Positions 25,795 to 34,314 of a DNA stretch of 63,094 nucleotides are shown piece by piece. The stretch is from Myxococcota bacterium (lineage in GTDB: Bacteria; Myxococcota_A; Polyangia; JAAYKL01). Both the position numbers and the translations under genes were made by a program. Location of the stretch: the NCBI GenBank assembly GCA_030065855.1, contig JASJCT010000037.1, positions 1-63,094 of the forward strand, read 5' to 3'. The first letter of the stretch is position 1. Each line of letters starts with the position of its first letter. The notes under the pieces were generated by a model, which saw only the letters and a program-made list of their open reading frames with translations, had not been told where the DNA came from and made no database searches.

Positions 25795-27504
25795 CTACTT
25801 TTTAAATAGGGCATCCAAATCGGCCAGTGCGGCAGATCGGGTCTTTGGCGCTTCTCGTTTTTGGCCGCTTTGAACTTGGGGCAATGGCCCGGTTTCCCTG
25901 GGCGATCGATCTTCTTGAGGTTTTAGACTAAGCGCGATGCGATCCTTTTCAGGAATGACTTCAAGTATGCGGGCTTTTATCTGTTGGCCCACCCGAACCA
26001 CCTGGGAGGGGTCCTCTACAAATTCTGTAGATAGCTGCGAAACATGGATCATGCCCTCGGTGGCAAGGCCAATATTCACGAATGCACCAAATCGAGTGAT
26101 ATTTGTAATGATACCATCGACCACCATTTCCGGGCGCAAATCGCGTATTGTTTTGACAAAAGAATTGAGGCGTTTGCCAGAGGGCAGGGTACTGGCCGAT
26201 CGACCCGCAATGCCCGGCTTTTTTGTCGACGTCTTTTTTCGCCGCTCCCAAGAGGAGATGAGCTTGGCTTCGGTGAGGATCGTTCGCAGATGGTCGAGGT
26301 TGAGTTCCCGAGGATATTCGCCCAGATGGAGCAATAGCGGATCGACGCGTCCCCACTCTCGACCCGGCTTGAGGGCCCGACGTCCTAGCACAACCGCGCT
26401 CGATGCTGCGGGTTCAAAGGGCAGGTTCTTTCGGGCTTCTGAAATCGCTGCATCGTGAATCCGCTGCACTGGCAAGGACCCAATCGCAGTCTCTACTTCT
26501 CTTAAGCGGTTTTTGTCCTCACTTGAAAGCGGCAGCACCGCTGCTGCAGGCGATTGTGCCTCAATCATCTGAGTGATCGGCGCTGCGATGTCCATGCCAG
26601 GTGGTATTTGCGTTGGCTTAACCACGTCTCCCCGCTTGTCGACTATCGCCAAGCCAAGGGGCGCATCTGGCCGACCAACATATGCTGCGAGGACGCGATC
26701 CGCCTGTAAAGGTGGGGTGCCCAGCAGGCTCATATATGCGGTTCGAACAGATGTCACGGCCTCCTTTTTGGCTTTACTATCCAAGAGGTCTCGAATGGTT
26801 TGATCCAATTCGCGTTCGATGAGGTCCGCCATCACCGCCTCGGCTTTTCGCTTCATGGCGATCAACCCGAGTTGGGGCAGCCTGGCGTCTGTCTGGCGAA
26901 GTATTTCATGCCACGGTAACTCAAGGATGACACTGAGAATGCCGGCGCGTTCTCCCCTGCGGATGGCCAGCCAATTGTAGCCGCGGATCTCTGACAGAAT
27001 GACGCGGGCCGTAACATGGCCTTCAAATTCCGACGCATCCGGGTGTTCTGGCTGTTCCATGCGGATAATTGCCGACCCATGTGCCAAGGACAGATCCACG
27101 GCTGCCCGCCACAGTGCAACGTGCGCTGCCACTGCTTCTGCCCAAGAGCCGTGATCAGGATGACCCGACCGTTGACAAAGGGTTGCGGTTCGCTCCAGGG
27201 CGGAAAGTTCGTGGGGCGTATGGGCAATGTTACGACTGCCATCTGGCAGTGCCAAGCCGTTTTGACTCACGTGTCTCCGGAAAGATTTGGCCGCTTCCTT
27301 CCATTCCAAGTATTCGCGGTATATATCTGCGAGCACAGCCAGGGTGTCGGCTGAAAATGGCTCTATGGTGGCATCATTTGCTTCTAGCAGGGGGCCTAAG
27401 GCGCCTGTTCGATCCATTGTCCGGCCAAACCGCTGTAATGCGCTGCGGGGGATGGCATCGTGCTGGTCTCTGTACAGTGTTCTTACAAAATCAACAAAAT
27501 CCAT
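25795..27504 (-). CDS. Tex-like RNA-binding protein with C-terminal S1 domain
   Basis: 569 residues, shorter than canonical Tex (about 770). The final third carries a clear S1 domain (residues about 455-530: LRPEMVVDGIITNITRFGAFVNIG, EGMIHVSQLS, RILEVIPEKDRIALSLK). Before it is a stretch like the Tex YqgF/HtH core junction: PVQRIHDAAISEARKNLPFEP, then GRRALKPGREWGRVDPLLLHLGEYPRELN, where Tex has [24 protein letters not shown]. The N-terminal 200 residues do not match Tex well. It is likely a nucleic-acid-binding transcription or RNA-turnover accessory factor. Confidence 0.7.
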   Translation of the reverse strand: MDFVDFVRTLYRDQHDAIPRSALQRFGRTMDRTGALGPLLEANDATIEPFSADTLAVLADIYREYLEWKEAAKSFRRHVSQNGLALPDGSRNIAHTPHELSALERTATLCQRSGHPDHGSWAEAVAAHVALWRAAVDLSLAHGSAIIRMEQPEHPDASEFEGHVTARVILSEIRGYNWLAIRRGERAGILSVILELPWHEILRQTDARLPQLGLIAMKRKAEAVMADLIERELDQTIRDLLDSKAKKEAVTSVRTAYMSLLGTPPLQADRVLAAYVGRPDAPLGLAIVDKRGDVVKPTQIPPGMDIAAPITQMIEAQSPAAAVLPLSSEDKNRLREVETAIGSLPVQRIHDAAISEARKNLPFEPAASSAVVLGRRALKPGREWGRVDPLLLHLGEYPRELNLDHLRTILTEAKLISSWERRKKTSTKKPGIAGRSASTLPSGKRLNSFVKTIRDLRPEMVVDGIITNITRFGAFVNIGLATEGMIHVSQLSTEFVEDPSQVVRVGQQIKARILEVIPEKDRIALSLKPQEDRSPRETGPLPQVQSGQKREAPKTRSAALADLDALFKK

Positions 27505-27620
27505 AATGTGTCACGAATTGCTTATCGGCTCGTAGGGGCCGATGGGTCTCATTTAACGGCAGCAGATAAAGATGCCACCCAACCGGTTTCCTCTAGACGA
27601 AATCTAGATAGTGTATGATA

Positions 27621-28193
27621 TCATAGGCGGTTACCGTGAACGCATCGCGCTCGGCACTGCCCCTTGTAATGAATACCAAGATCGTTGACGGCCCCTCCGG
27701 TGATGCCCACGATTGTCGCTCTCTTTTTCCCTGTCTTATCGGAGGTCCACATTACATAAGAAGCGTCTTTGATAATTTTATCACTCTCTACTATTAATAG
27801 CGCTTCTTTTTGGGTCGGCAAGCGCCATCCTGATTTTCCGGCAAGGCTTAGGTTTTTGCAATAGGCTTCTGCGTCTAACCAATTTATGTCAGCACCGTTA
27901 TGTCCGCTTTGGACCAACAGTCCGTCAATGTCGAAAGACGGTCCGAGAGCCGGTCGCTTTTCTAGATGCTGCTGGCCTTGGGGTTCTGGGGCAGGTATTT
28001 CCTTTAGGCTGGATTGTCTAAGCAATGCTTGGCAGTTATCCGCTGGGAGACACCCCGGATCGTCACAGTCAGTCTGGCCGTCGTAGTCATTGTCTTTTTT
28101 GTCCTGACAATCACCGTTTTCAGATCCTTCAGGCCCGCGCTTGCACGCAATTACAATTAAAATGAACGCGATCAGCATAGGGGTAGTCTTCAT
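27621..28193 (-). CDS. lipoprotein with DxDxD metal-binding motif and Lcl-type (DUF1566) domain
   Basis: 190 residues. Lipoprotein signal ending IVIACK (Cys17). Residues 25-50 hold a MopE-type motif (CQDKKDNDYDGQTDCDDPGC), common in myxobacterial surface proteins. Residues 100-190 match the DUF1566/Lcl fold: NWLDAEAYCKNL, GWRLPTQKEALLIV, YVMWTSDK, and CRARCVHG at the end. Lcl-type domains are found in cell-surface and collagen-like adhesins. It lies on the same strand downstream of the tRNA-Ser pair. Confidence 0.75.
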   Translation of the reverse strand: MKTTPMLIAFILIVIACKRGPEGSENGDCQDKKDNDYDGQTDCDDPGCLPADNCQALLRQSSLKEIPAPEPQGQQHLEKRPALGPSFDIDGLLVQSGHNGADINWLDAEAYCKNLSLAGKSGWRLPTQKEALLIVESDKIIKDASYVMWTSDKTGKKRATIVGITGGAVNDLGIHYKGQCRARCVHGNRL

Positions 28194-28337
28194 AACGAGC
28201 TCCTTAAAATATCATCCCTCATGTTATATCAAATCGGCAAAATAAAACGGGATAAAAAGCCAAATAAAAAAAATCTGTAGGCGACCTTTTTACAATATTC
28301 GGTCGACCCAGGGGTACGTTCTCGTTTGCTGCAGTAG

Positions 28338-28422
28338 CGGAGAGATAGGGATTCGAACCCTAGGTACCTTGCGGTACACACGATTTCCAATCGTGCACCT
28401 TCGTCCACTCGGTCATCTCTCC
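28338..28422 (-). tRNA. tRNA-Ser (anticodon GGA)
   Basis: On the minus strand the acceptor GGAGAGA pairs with TCTCTCC, with discriminator G. The anticodon stem-loop is CACGA-TTGGAAA-TCGTG, giving anticodon GGA. A long variable arm (GTACC ... GGTAC) and the T-arm with GGTTCGAATCC are present; CCA is not encoded. About 85 nt, a class II tRNA as expected for serine. Confidence 0.95.
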
Positions 28423-28463
28423 ATCAATTTACTTTACAAAGAACACGTCCATAAACGGGCCTG

Positions 28464-28549
28464 CGGAGAGAGTGGGATTCGAACCCACGGAGGCTGTTAA
28501 CCCCACACGATTTCGAATCGTGCGCCTTCGACCTCTCGGCCATCTCTCC
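28464..28549 (-). tRNA. tRNA-Ser (anticodon CGA)
   Basis: Same acceptor stem as the neighbour, 41 bp upstream of it. The anticodon stem-loop is CACGA-TTCGAAA-TCGTG, giving CGA. The variable arm is long and the T-arm reads GGGTTCGAATCCC. No encoded CCA. The shared acceptor and anticodon stems suggest a tandem duplication followed by divergence. Confidence 0.95.
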
Positions 28550-28556
28550 GCCGCGG

Positions 28557-28586
28557 AGAATATTTTAAAGAATGTTTCCAAGTCAA
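28557..28586 (-). promoter_or_regulatory. sigma70-like promoter of the tRNA-Ser pair
   Basis: Minus-strand TTGACT (28586-28581) and TATTCT (28562-28557), 18 bp apart, ending 8 bp before the first base of the CGA tRNA, the spacing expected for direct initiation near the 5' end. Confidence 0.55.
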
Positions 28587-28680
28587 GGGTTTTGCTAACC
28601 CGCGCAATCTCGTCATGGCAGTCCGTGACAGGGTGTGCCTGCATCGTACTTTTATTGTTATTATGAAATCGTCATAGTGG

Positions 28681-28706
28681 TATAATGAATAGACCATAAT
28701 GGTCTA
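28681..28706 (+). promoter_or_regulatory. TATAAT box next to palindrome TAGACCAT-A-ATGGTCTA
   Basis: TATAAT at 28681-28686 is followed by a perfect 17-bp inverted repeat at 28690-28706, in the place of an operator over a start site. No good -35 is seen at standard spacing, and no gene follows until tatA at 29180. Confidence 0.3.
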
Positions 28707-29179
28707 ATGCTGCACGCGTCAATGGCGATCTCGAACAGTAGCAAGCTACCTCGGTATCGCCTATTATTAGCTTTCTGCCATGATCAGCTCTTTGAACAGC
28801 ATAAGCATTGGCCAGCGCTTAAAAAAATAGAAGTGGCAATTAACAGTATTATCTACATTTAAACATGTAAAAAACCTGCGATGACACCAATGGGAATGTG
28901 TATCCAGGCGCAACAGAGGAGTGGCGGGTTATGCGCTTACGGCCCTGCATTGTGCGCGGGCCTTGCTGATTGTAGTGCCGCACCCCATACCTTCGATGCT
29001 GATACCTTTCCGACGATCGGGTCTTTGGGCGACGAATAATCCCTGAGATTCTGGCAAAGATACCGCCAAATATCCTCCAAACGACACTTTGTCCACCAAT
29101 CGCATTTGTTCTCGTACGAATAATCGAGTACAAAGGGAAATGTAACAGGTGCGGTGCACCAACTGACAGGAGAACCCGC
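28707..29179. other. gene-free region before tatA
   Basis: About 470 bp without a coding frame I believe. An open frame on the minus strand (28849-29349) is antisense to tatA and has no protein-like character. An AGGAG site at about 29168 belongs to tatA. Confidence 0.5.
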
Positions 29180-29425
29180 ATGTATTCGGTTGCCATTAGT
29201 ATGCCACTCATCGGCATGCCCGGAATGATGGAGTGGCTTATCATTGGCGGTGCCGTGCTTCTTTTATTCGGCGCCACCAGATTGCCCAAATTGGGTAAAG
29301 GTCTGGGGGAGGGTATTCGCAATTTCAAGTCCGGCCTCATGGGCAGCAAGGATCAGGATGAAGAGGAGGAAAAAGGGATTGTTCCGTCAGGCGATGACTC
29401 CGATGAAAAAATAGACAAGGAATAA
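29180..29425 (+). CDS. tatA: twin-arginine translocase subunit TatA/TatE
   Basis: 81 residues. One membrane helix (about residues 17-34, MEWLIIGGAVLLLFGATRLP) followed by the Tat hinge and amphipathic helix (LPKLGKGLGEGIRNFKSGLMG) and an acidic, variable tail. This is the pore-forming subunit for export of folded proteins. AGGAG about 7 nt before ATG 29180 supports the start, although the seven residues before MPLIGMPG are unusual and a start at residue 8 is possible. tatB and tatC are not nearby. The LETM1-like gene follows 85 bp later. Confidence 0.92.
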   Translation: MYSVAISMPLIGMPGMMEWLIIGGAVLLLFGATRLPKLGKGLGEGIRNFKSGLMGSKDQDEEEEKGIVPSGDDSDEKIDKE

Positions 29426-29510
29426 TTCACGATACAATTGAATGAAACCAGTGACGCCGACATCTACAGTTTATTTTTTAGTAGGCATTCCCAGGTAAGA
29501 GATAAAAAAT

Positions 29511-29885
29511 ATGGATTTTCGAACATATATGTACCACAAGGCACCTCGTCTCAAAAAAGGGTTGCGAAAGCAACTCATCAAGATCAAGGTCGCTCTAGAT
29601 CGGGAAGCAGAGAAAAACAGTGAGATGATAGATACCTACCGCAGGTATGTCCGAGGGAAAGCCACTGATGCGGAAATGGCTGCGGCAAATGAGCAGTTTC
29701 GGGAGTTCCTAAAGACCATGGGACTGGGTGTGCTCACGGTTTTACCGTTCAGCCCGGTCACGATTCCAGTCGCGGTCAACCTCGGCAAAAAATTCGGCAT
29801 CGATATATTGCCCAGCTCCTTTCGAGCCTCCAAAAAGGGCCATAAGAAGAGCAAGTCTCAAGATCAGCCTCAAGACAAACAGTAA
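29511..29885 (+). CDS. small LETM1-domain-like protein
   Basis: 124 residues. The first 60 are charged helix (HKAPRLKKGLRKQLIKIK; DREAEKNSEMIDTYRRYVRG). Residues 64-105 read QFREFLKTMGLGVL, TVLPFSPVTIPVAVNLGKKFG and IDILPSSFR, which follows the core of the LETM1 family (one hydrophobic segment ending in LLPSxF). LETM1 is best known as a mitochondrial ion exchanger or ribosome-binding membrane protein; bacterial LETM1-like proteins are poorly studied. The tail is Lys/Gln-rich (KKGHKKSKSQDQPQDKQ). The start is ATG 29511. Confidence 0.6.
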   Translation: MDFRTYMYHKAPRLKKGLRKQLIKIKVALDREAEKNSEMIDTYRRYVRGKATDAEMAAANEQFREFLKTMGLGVLTVLPFSPVTIPVAVNLGKKFGIDILPSSFRASKKGHKKSKSQDQPQDKQ

Positions 29886-30010
29886 TTATTGCAGCTAGGT
29901 ATTGCGGTTTTGGGTGCAAATAGGTATAAATAAAATTGCCTTTTGTGGGGGGATATGCCCGGCGGCTGTATCCGCAGCGGAACGGCACGACCAGGGTTGG
30001 AGGAGTATCC

Positions 30011-30406
30011 ATGTACCGCAAAATGTTCAAGTCCAAAATCCACAGGGCAACTGTAACCGAAGCAAACCTCGATTATGAGGGAAGCGTGACAATTGACGCA
30101 GACCTGCTAAAGGCTGCCGATATTCTGCCCAATGAGCATGTGCATATTTGGAACATTACCCGTGGGACGCGCATCGAGACCTATACCTTGGAAGGGGAAC
30201 CAGGCTCGGGCGTTATCTGTGTCAATGGCGCTGCTGCCCATCAGAACCGGCCCGGAGATCTGGTCATCATCGCCACGTTCGCGGACTACGATCAGAAGGA
30301 ACTGGATGCCTATAGACCCACAGTTGTCCTGGTCGATCGGAGCAATCGGATCACAGATCCTGGCCACAAAGAGCGTCCTAAAACCTTGTGTGCTGTTACG
30401 GCGTGA
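30011..30406 (+). CDS. panD: aspartate 1-decarboxylase
   Basis: Makes beta-alanine from aspartate for pantothenate and coenzyme A. 131 residues. The start is ATG 30011 with AGGAG just upstream; longer in-frame starts lie before that site. The protein begins [18 protein letters not shown], and has the self-cleavage site Y-E-G24-S25-V where Ser25 becomes the pyruvoyl cofactor, then [36 protein letters not shown]. All standard features are present. It stands alone here; no panB or panC is in the window. Confidence 0.95.
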   Translation: MYRKMFKSKIHRATVTEANLDYEGSVTIDADLLKAADILPNEHVHIWNITRGTRIETYTLEGEPGSGVICVNGAAAHQNRPGDLVIIATFADYDQKELDAYRPTVVLVDRSNRITDPGHKERPKTLCAVTA

Positions 30407-30453
30407 ACCCGGTCGTATGCCGCTGCATCGCCCTTTAAAGTTAGGGCCTGTCT

Positions 30454-30688
30454 ATGCCAGATGCAACCCGGGTGGTGCACGCTGCCTTGGCGCGGGGGAT
30501 TAATTTTTTCGACAGTGCACGCGCCTGCACAGATAGCGAAGAAAAACTGGGCGCTTGAACGCCTGGCTGATCTGGAAAAAACATACGCGGATTGCACTGC
30601 CTGCGGCGAGTGCATGGAGCGCTGTCCGTATGACCTGCCACTTCCAGATCTCATGGCCCGCGCTGCCATGCAGATGTGCGGGCCCTAA
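30454..30688 (+). pseudogene. remnant of a 4Fe-4S aldo/keto reductase
   Basis: Two pieces of one family lie in different frames. From ATG 30454 the frame encodes DATRVVHAALARGINFFDSA followed by RACTDSEEKLGA and a TGA at 30556: this is the N-terminal part of an aldo/keto reductase. From about 30560 another frame encodes ERLADLEKTYADCTACGECM then ERCPYDLPLPDLMARAAMQM, the C-terminal ferredoxin-like tail of the same family, ending at 30688. A middle part of some 200-300 residues is missing. It is a decayed gene with a large internal deletion; the 387-bp space after panD holds nothing else. Confidence 0.75.
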
Positions 30689-30792
30689 CCCCCCAGCTCC
30701 GCTCGTAGAAAAAGGCCGCCAATCGCTCAAGGATCGCCCCCAAGGCCCGACCTAAAAAAATAGGGGCTAGTTCGCTGTATTAAGGGGGGTGA

Positions 30793-32772
30793 ATGCCACT
30801 GAACACCTGTAAACGTGCGATCTTTTTGCTTCTTTTTGTCTCGATAGTGGGGTCATGTGGGGTGAACATCCGCACGGTAGCGCACCGGTCTACCAGTGCC
30901 GAACCAGTCCCTGCAAACGGCTCGGTGTGCTCTGGAAATGGCATCAACATCAACCAATGTGTCTGCTTTTTGGGGTATCGCGGCAATGCGTGCCAACATG
31001 AAACCGAGATCACCCAGTTGAGCGCGGCTGCAACAACAGGGAATATTGAAGCACTTGACGGCCTGTTAGCAACAGGGGTCAGTCAAGATGAGTTGAATGA
31101 TGCCGTGCGCTATGCGGCCAGTCATGGTCGACTCGAGGTGCTCAAGCGGCTCCTAGCTCAGGGCGCAGCCGTTGATTGCCCCGATATGCACAATTGGACG
31201 CCCATCATGTGGGCCTCCCTTGGCAATGCACCAAGGATTGTCAGATATCTGTACACTCGAGGCGCAGATCTAGAGGCGCGAAACAGGGATGGCGGTACTG
31301 CATTGATGATTGCATCGGCCGCCGGGTCCATTGCCGCTGCCAAAGCGTTACTGGCCTTGGGCGCAGAAATAGAGGCCCGGTCAAATGATGGGGCGACATC
31401 CCTCATCCTGGCAGCCACAGTCGGACAAAAAAGGTCTGTTCAACTACTGAGCAGCCATGGCGCCAATATCGAAGCGATTGCCTCGCGGGGTAAGACCGCG
31501 CTGATGGCGGCGGCAGCCGCAGGCCATGTGGAGACAGCAGCTAGCCTGATCGACAATGGCGCTGATCTCAATGCCAGGGACGGGCGCGGGATCACCCCTT
31601 TGATGTTTGCCGCGGCACATAACCAGGAGGGCATTGTGGATTTGCTCGTCTCTGCAGGCGCAAATCTGGAAATACAGGATTTAGACGGGTGGACCGCTCT
31701 CTTGGCCGCATGCCACCTCAAGCAAGCGGACGCTGTCGAAAGACTGATTGCTGCCGGGGCTGCCCTAAATATCCGCGATAATGCAGGCATCACCCCTCTG
31801 ATGGCACTAGTTCGGGCAAAGGATCCAGGGCTTACTGAACGTGCGCTTCGAAACGGAAGCGATCCAAATACCAGAGCCGTTCGCGGCGAGACCGCCTTGA
31901 TGGCTGCCGCTTATTTGGGTCATGTGGATCAGATGCGGCACCTGATAGACCACGGCGCAGAGATAGACGCACAAAACGAAATGGGCATCACCGCCCTTAT
32001 CGGTGCCTGTGTCAATGGCCACGATGGCGCTGTGGATTTGCTCATTGCGAGTGGGGCTGACGTCAATCACCGCACCGAAGAAGGCTGGTCTGCTGTGACA
32101 GTCGCTTCTCGCCGGGGTCACGTCAGCACCGTGCGATTGCTGCTCGATCGCGGTGCGGATCCCAATGCCAGAACGGACCAGGGGGAAAACGCACTGCTTT
32201 TCGCTTGCTACAGGGATGATTTGGACTTGGCGCAATTCATCATCCATTGGGGCGGCGATATCAATGCGCGGGTACGGGGCGGAGGCAGCGCCCTCATGGC
32301 AGCAGCCCTCAACGGTAATGTGGCCCTGGCCCAACTTCTGATCGAGCGCGGTGCGGACATTCACGCTGAGACACATAACGGTCGGACTGCCCTGGCCCAT
32401 GCCGTGGGCAAGGGACACCTGGAGGTGGCCGAATTGCTCGTTGCGCGCGGGGCAGATCTAAAGGTGAAAAACAAGGAGGGCATCACCCTCCTGATGATTG
32501 CGGCGAGCCTGGGCCGGGACGCGATGGCAGCCTATCTACTTCGCAACCGGGTCGAGGTAAATGCCATCGACGCGGATGGGTTTTCTGCCCTGATGTTTGC
32601 AGCGGCCACCAATAACGTGACGTTTGTCAAAGTGCTGCTGTCCAATGGCGCTGACCCACACATCCAAAACAAGAATGGTGCCACTGCACATGCACTGGCC
32701 CAGTTTTTGGGATTCAACGAGGTCGCTCAGGTACTCGGTGAGTGGATGCAGAACAGCAATGAAAAAAAGTAG
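30793..32772 (+). CDS. ankyrin-repeat lipoprotein
   Basis: 659 residues. Lipoprotein signal ending IVGSC (Cys22). Residues 50-75 form a small cysteine cluster like an EGF module (CSGNGININQCVCFLGYRGNAC). Residues 78-655 are about 17 ankyrin repeats with the usual G-x-TALMxAA ... LLxxGADxNAR pattern, for example GGTALMIASAAGSIAAAKAL and GRTALAHAVGKGHLEVAELL. It should be an envelope-anchored protein-binding scaffold. It runs tail to tail with bactofilin (3 bp apart). Confidence 0.9.
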   Translation: MPLNTCKRAIFLLLFVSIVGSCGVNIRTVAHRSTSAEPVPANGSVCSGNGININQCVCFLGYRGNACQHETEITQLSAAATTGNIEALDGLLATGVSQDELNDAVRYAASHGRLEVLKRLLAQGAAVDCPDMHNWTPIMWASLGNAPRIVRYLYTRGADLEARNRDGGTALMIASAAGSIAAAKALLALGAEIEARSNDGATSLILAATVGQKRSVQLLSSHGANIEAIASRGKTALMAAAAAGHVETAASLIDNGADLNARDGRGITPLMFAAAHNQEGIVDLLVSAGANLEIQDLDGWTALLAACHLKQADAVERLIAAGAALNIRDNAGITPLMALVRAKDPGLTERALRNGSDPNTRAVRGETALMAAAYLGHVDQMRHLIDHGAEIDAQNEMGITALIGACVNGHDGAVDLLIASGADVNHRTEEGWSAVTVASRRGHVSTVRLLLDRGADPNARTDQGENALLFACYRDDLDLAQFIIHWGGDINARVRGGGSALMAAALNGNVALAQLLIERGADIHAETHNGRTALAHAVGKGHLEVAELLVARGADLKVKNKEGITLLMIAASLGRDAMAAYLLRNRVEVNAIDADGFSALMFAAATNNVTFVKVLLSNGADPHIQNKNGATAHALAQFLGFNEVAQVLGEWMQNSNEKK

Positions 32773-32774
32773 GC

Positions 32775-33155
32775 TTAAATAGGATCTTCTGTCTCGATGT
32801 TCAGGTTGAGGCCGACGTTTTCCTCTGGGATGTTGCATGTACCCCTAAAGATCGCACCCCGTTCTACCTGAATGATAGGTGTGGTCACGTCGCCGTTGAG
32901 TCGCCCATCCGGATGGATTTCGACCGCTTTTGTTGCAATGACGCGAGCGTCGACCAGACCACCGGTGATGATCAAGGTGCCGACCTCAACGGTTCCCCGT
33001 ACTTCCCCACCCTTTGCCACCACCAGGGTATCGTCAGAGTAAATATCGCCTTCGATGCGCCCTTCGATGCGCACAGTGCCTAAAAAGGTCAATTTACCCT
33101 GAAAATCGCTGCCGCTGCCCAAAAGAGACCCAGTATCCCGCTGCTCGTCCGCCAT
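32775..33155 (-). CDS. bactofilin
   Basis: Cytoskeletal polymer protein of the DUF583/bactofilin family. 126 residues: a short polar N-terminus (residues 1-14), then a right-handed beta-helix of six-residue rungs (FQGKLTFLGTVRIEGRIEG; GTVEVGTLIITGGLVDARV; AVEIHPDGRLNGDVTTPII; VERGAIFRGTC) and a short acidic tail. Bactofilins polymerise without nucleotide and organise polar or cell-shape machinery. The PilZ gene lies upstream on the same strand, 112 bp away. Confidence 0.92.
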   Translation of the reverse strand: MADEQRDTGSLLGSGSDFQGKLTFLGTVRIEGRIEGDIYSDDTLVVAKGGEVRGTVEVGTLIITGGLVDARVIATKAVEIHPDGRLNGDVTTPIIQVERGAIFRGTCNIPEENVGLNLNIETEDPI

Positions 33156-33267
33156 CTACACTCCTCGCCTCCGCATTGTCCGACCGTATTCAAGCGCGAT
33201 ATCGCTAATTTGTACAGTCTTTTATGGAGCGCGGTAGGGCACCCGATGCGCGGGCAGGGTGGGTTAT

Positions 33268-33615
33268 TTATTCACCGAGTACGGATAGAAATCGCTCGAG
33301 CAATGCTGTGTGCTCCTTCGTGATTTCGTCAAAACGCGCACCTGCTGAAAACCCGACATCTTCCCGCTCTGTACACCAAATAACCTTTGCCTTGAGATTC
33401 AAAGGCTCAGCATCTGGGTCCTCAATGCCATCCGAGGTGAAGAAAAGGGAGATGCCCACAGTACCGCCCTCTTCGAGCCCCTCGGCTACATCGAGGCAGA
33501 CGCCAGTGCTGCTCAAGTTTCGGGTATTGGCAGGCATCACTGCATCTCTGGTGTATACTTCTGCAGCGACCTCTACGTCGAATCTGGCGTCTCTTCGTTG
33601 CTCGATAATACCCAT
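33268..33615 (-). CDS. PilZ domain protein (c-di-GMP-binding type)
   Basis: 115 residues, a single PilZ domain. The two c-di-GMP contacts are present: RxxxR as R7-R-D-A-R near the start (QRRDARFDV) and NLSSTGVCLD as the (D/N)xSxxG motif. A later strand FSAGARFDEI closes the barrel. Single-domain PilZ proteins in myxobacteria often control motility, polysaccharide or gene expression. It is followed by bactofilin on the same strand, which may be a functional pair. Confidence 0.88.
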   Translation of the reverse strand: MGIIEQRRDARFDVEVAAEVYTRDAVMPANTRNLSSTGVCLDVAEGLEEGGTVGISLFFTSDGIEDPDAEPLNLKAKVIWCTEREDVGFSAGARFDEITKEHTALLERFLSVLGE

Positions 33616-33779
33616 CTTATCACCTCAGCGCATGTATCAAGACCGGCGATCATTGCCAAGCGTGCGCGTAAGCTGCTGCCCTGTCAAGCCGCAGTTAGAT
33701 CAATTTTCCACTTAAAGCGGCGAGATGCAAATGTCAGTGTTCCTGCCCTGGCCCGCGACTCGGGCGCTTAGGGTTTTAG

Positions 33780-34229
33780 TCACGTGCTGGTATCGTTTTC
33801 CCAGCCGATGCAGTCCGGCCAGGTCTCGGTGTCAGTAGGCAATGGATCGAGGAGGGGTTGAAGAAACCAACAAGCACTTTCAAGGGGCTGGACTTGCGTT
33901 TCATCGTGGTCAGCGGTCAGCTCTGCGCAGAACGGATACGCCTCGATCGCATCAATGCACGCTTGCAGATCTACGCCATCCCAGCCGCTGAGCGCGGGTT
34001 GACGCGCGTGACAGCGTCCCTGGATGTCTGAAATACACCCATCTCGACTGAATGTGGGGAAATGCTGATCAAAGTGCAGCGGGGTTTCGTTTTGGCAACG
34101 CGCCTTCAGGTCACATCTGGCGGTTTCAATGAGCGGGCATTCATCTGTCTCGCGAGAGGCTGCACACTGACAGATAAACGCGCCGACGAGCGTTAAATAT
34201 ATTGGCGTGATCCTCGGAAGAATCTTCAT
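33780..34229 (-). CDS. cysteine-rich secreted protein or lipoprotein
   Basis: 149 residues. The N-terminus MKILPRITPIYLTLVGAFICQCAA is a signal peptide; Cys22 in FICQC might be a lipid site but the box is poor. The mature part has about ten cysteines (DECPLIETARCDLKARC, RDGCISDIQGRC, ACIDAIEAYPFC, ACWFLQ, DCIGW), suggesting a disulfide-rich fold, similar in flavour to short uncharacterised myxobacterial proteins. It ends with DTETWPDCIGWENDTST. No family recognised. Confidence 0.65.
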   Translation of the reverse strand: MKILPRITPIYLTLVGAFICQCAASRETDECPLIETARCDLKARCQNETPLHFDQHFPTFSRDGCISDIQGRCHARQPALSGWDGVDLQACIDAIEAYPFCAELTADHDETQVQPLESACWFLQPLLDPLPTDTETWPDCIGWENDTST

Positions 34230-34314
34230 ATCAAGACGTATGATCAGTATACCTGCCTGTCAAACAGGGCATTGCTAGGCAATGGGGCGACGATTCGCTT
34301 TGCAGAGGCGGTTG

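Noticed and set aside
28849..29349. 166-codon minus-strand frame before tatA
   Set aside because: Its second half is antisense to tatA, and the first half has no recognisable protein features.
30556..30558. Second possible selenocysteine TGA in the aldo/keto reductase
   Set aside because: The frame after this TGA meets another TGA within four codons and does not continue the family; the conserved tail is in a different frame, so it is a pseudogene.
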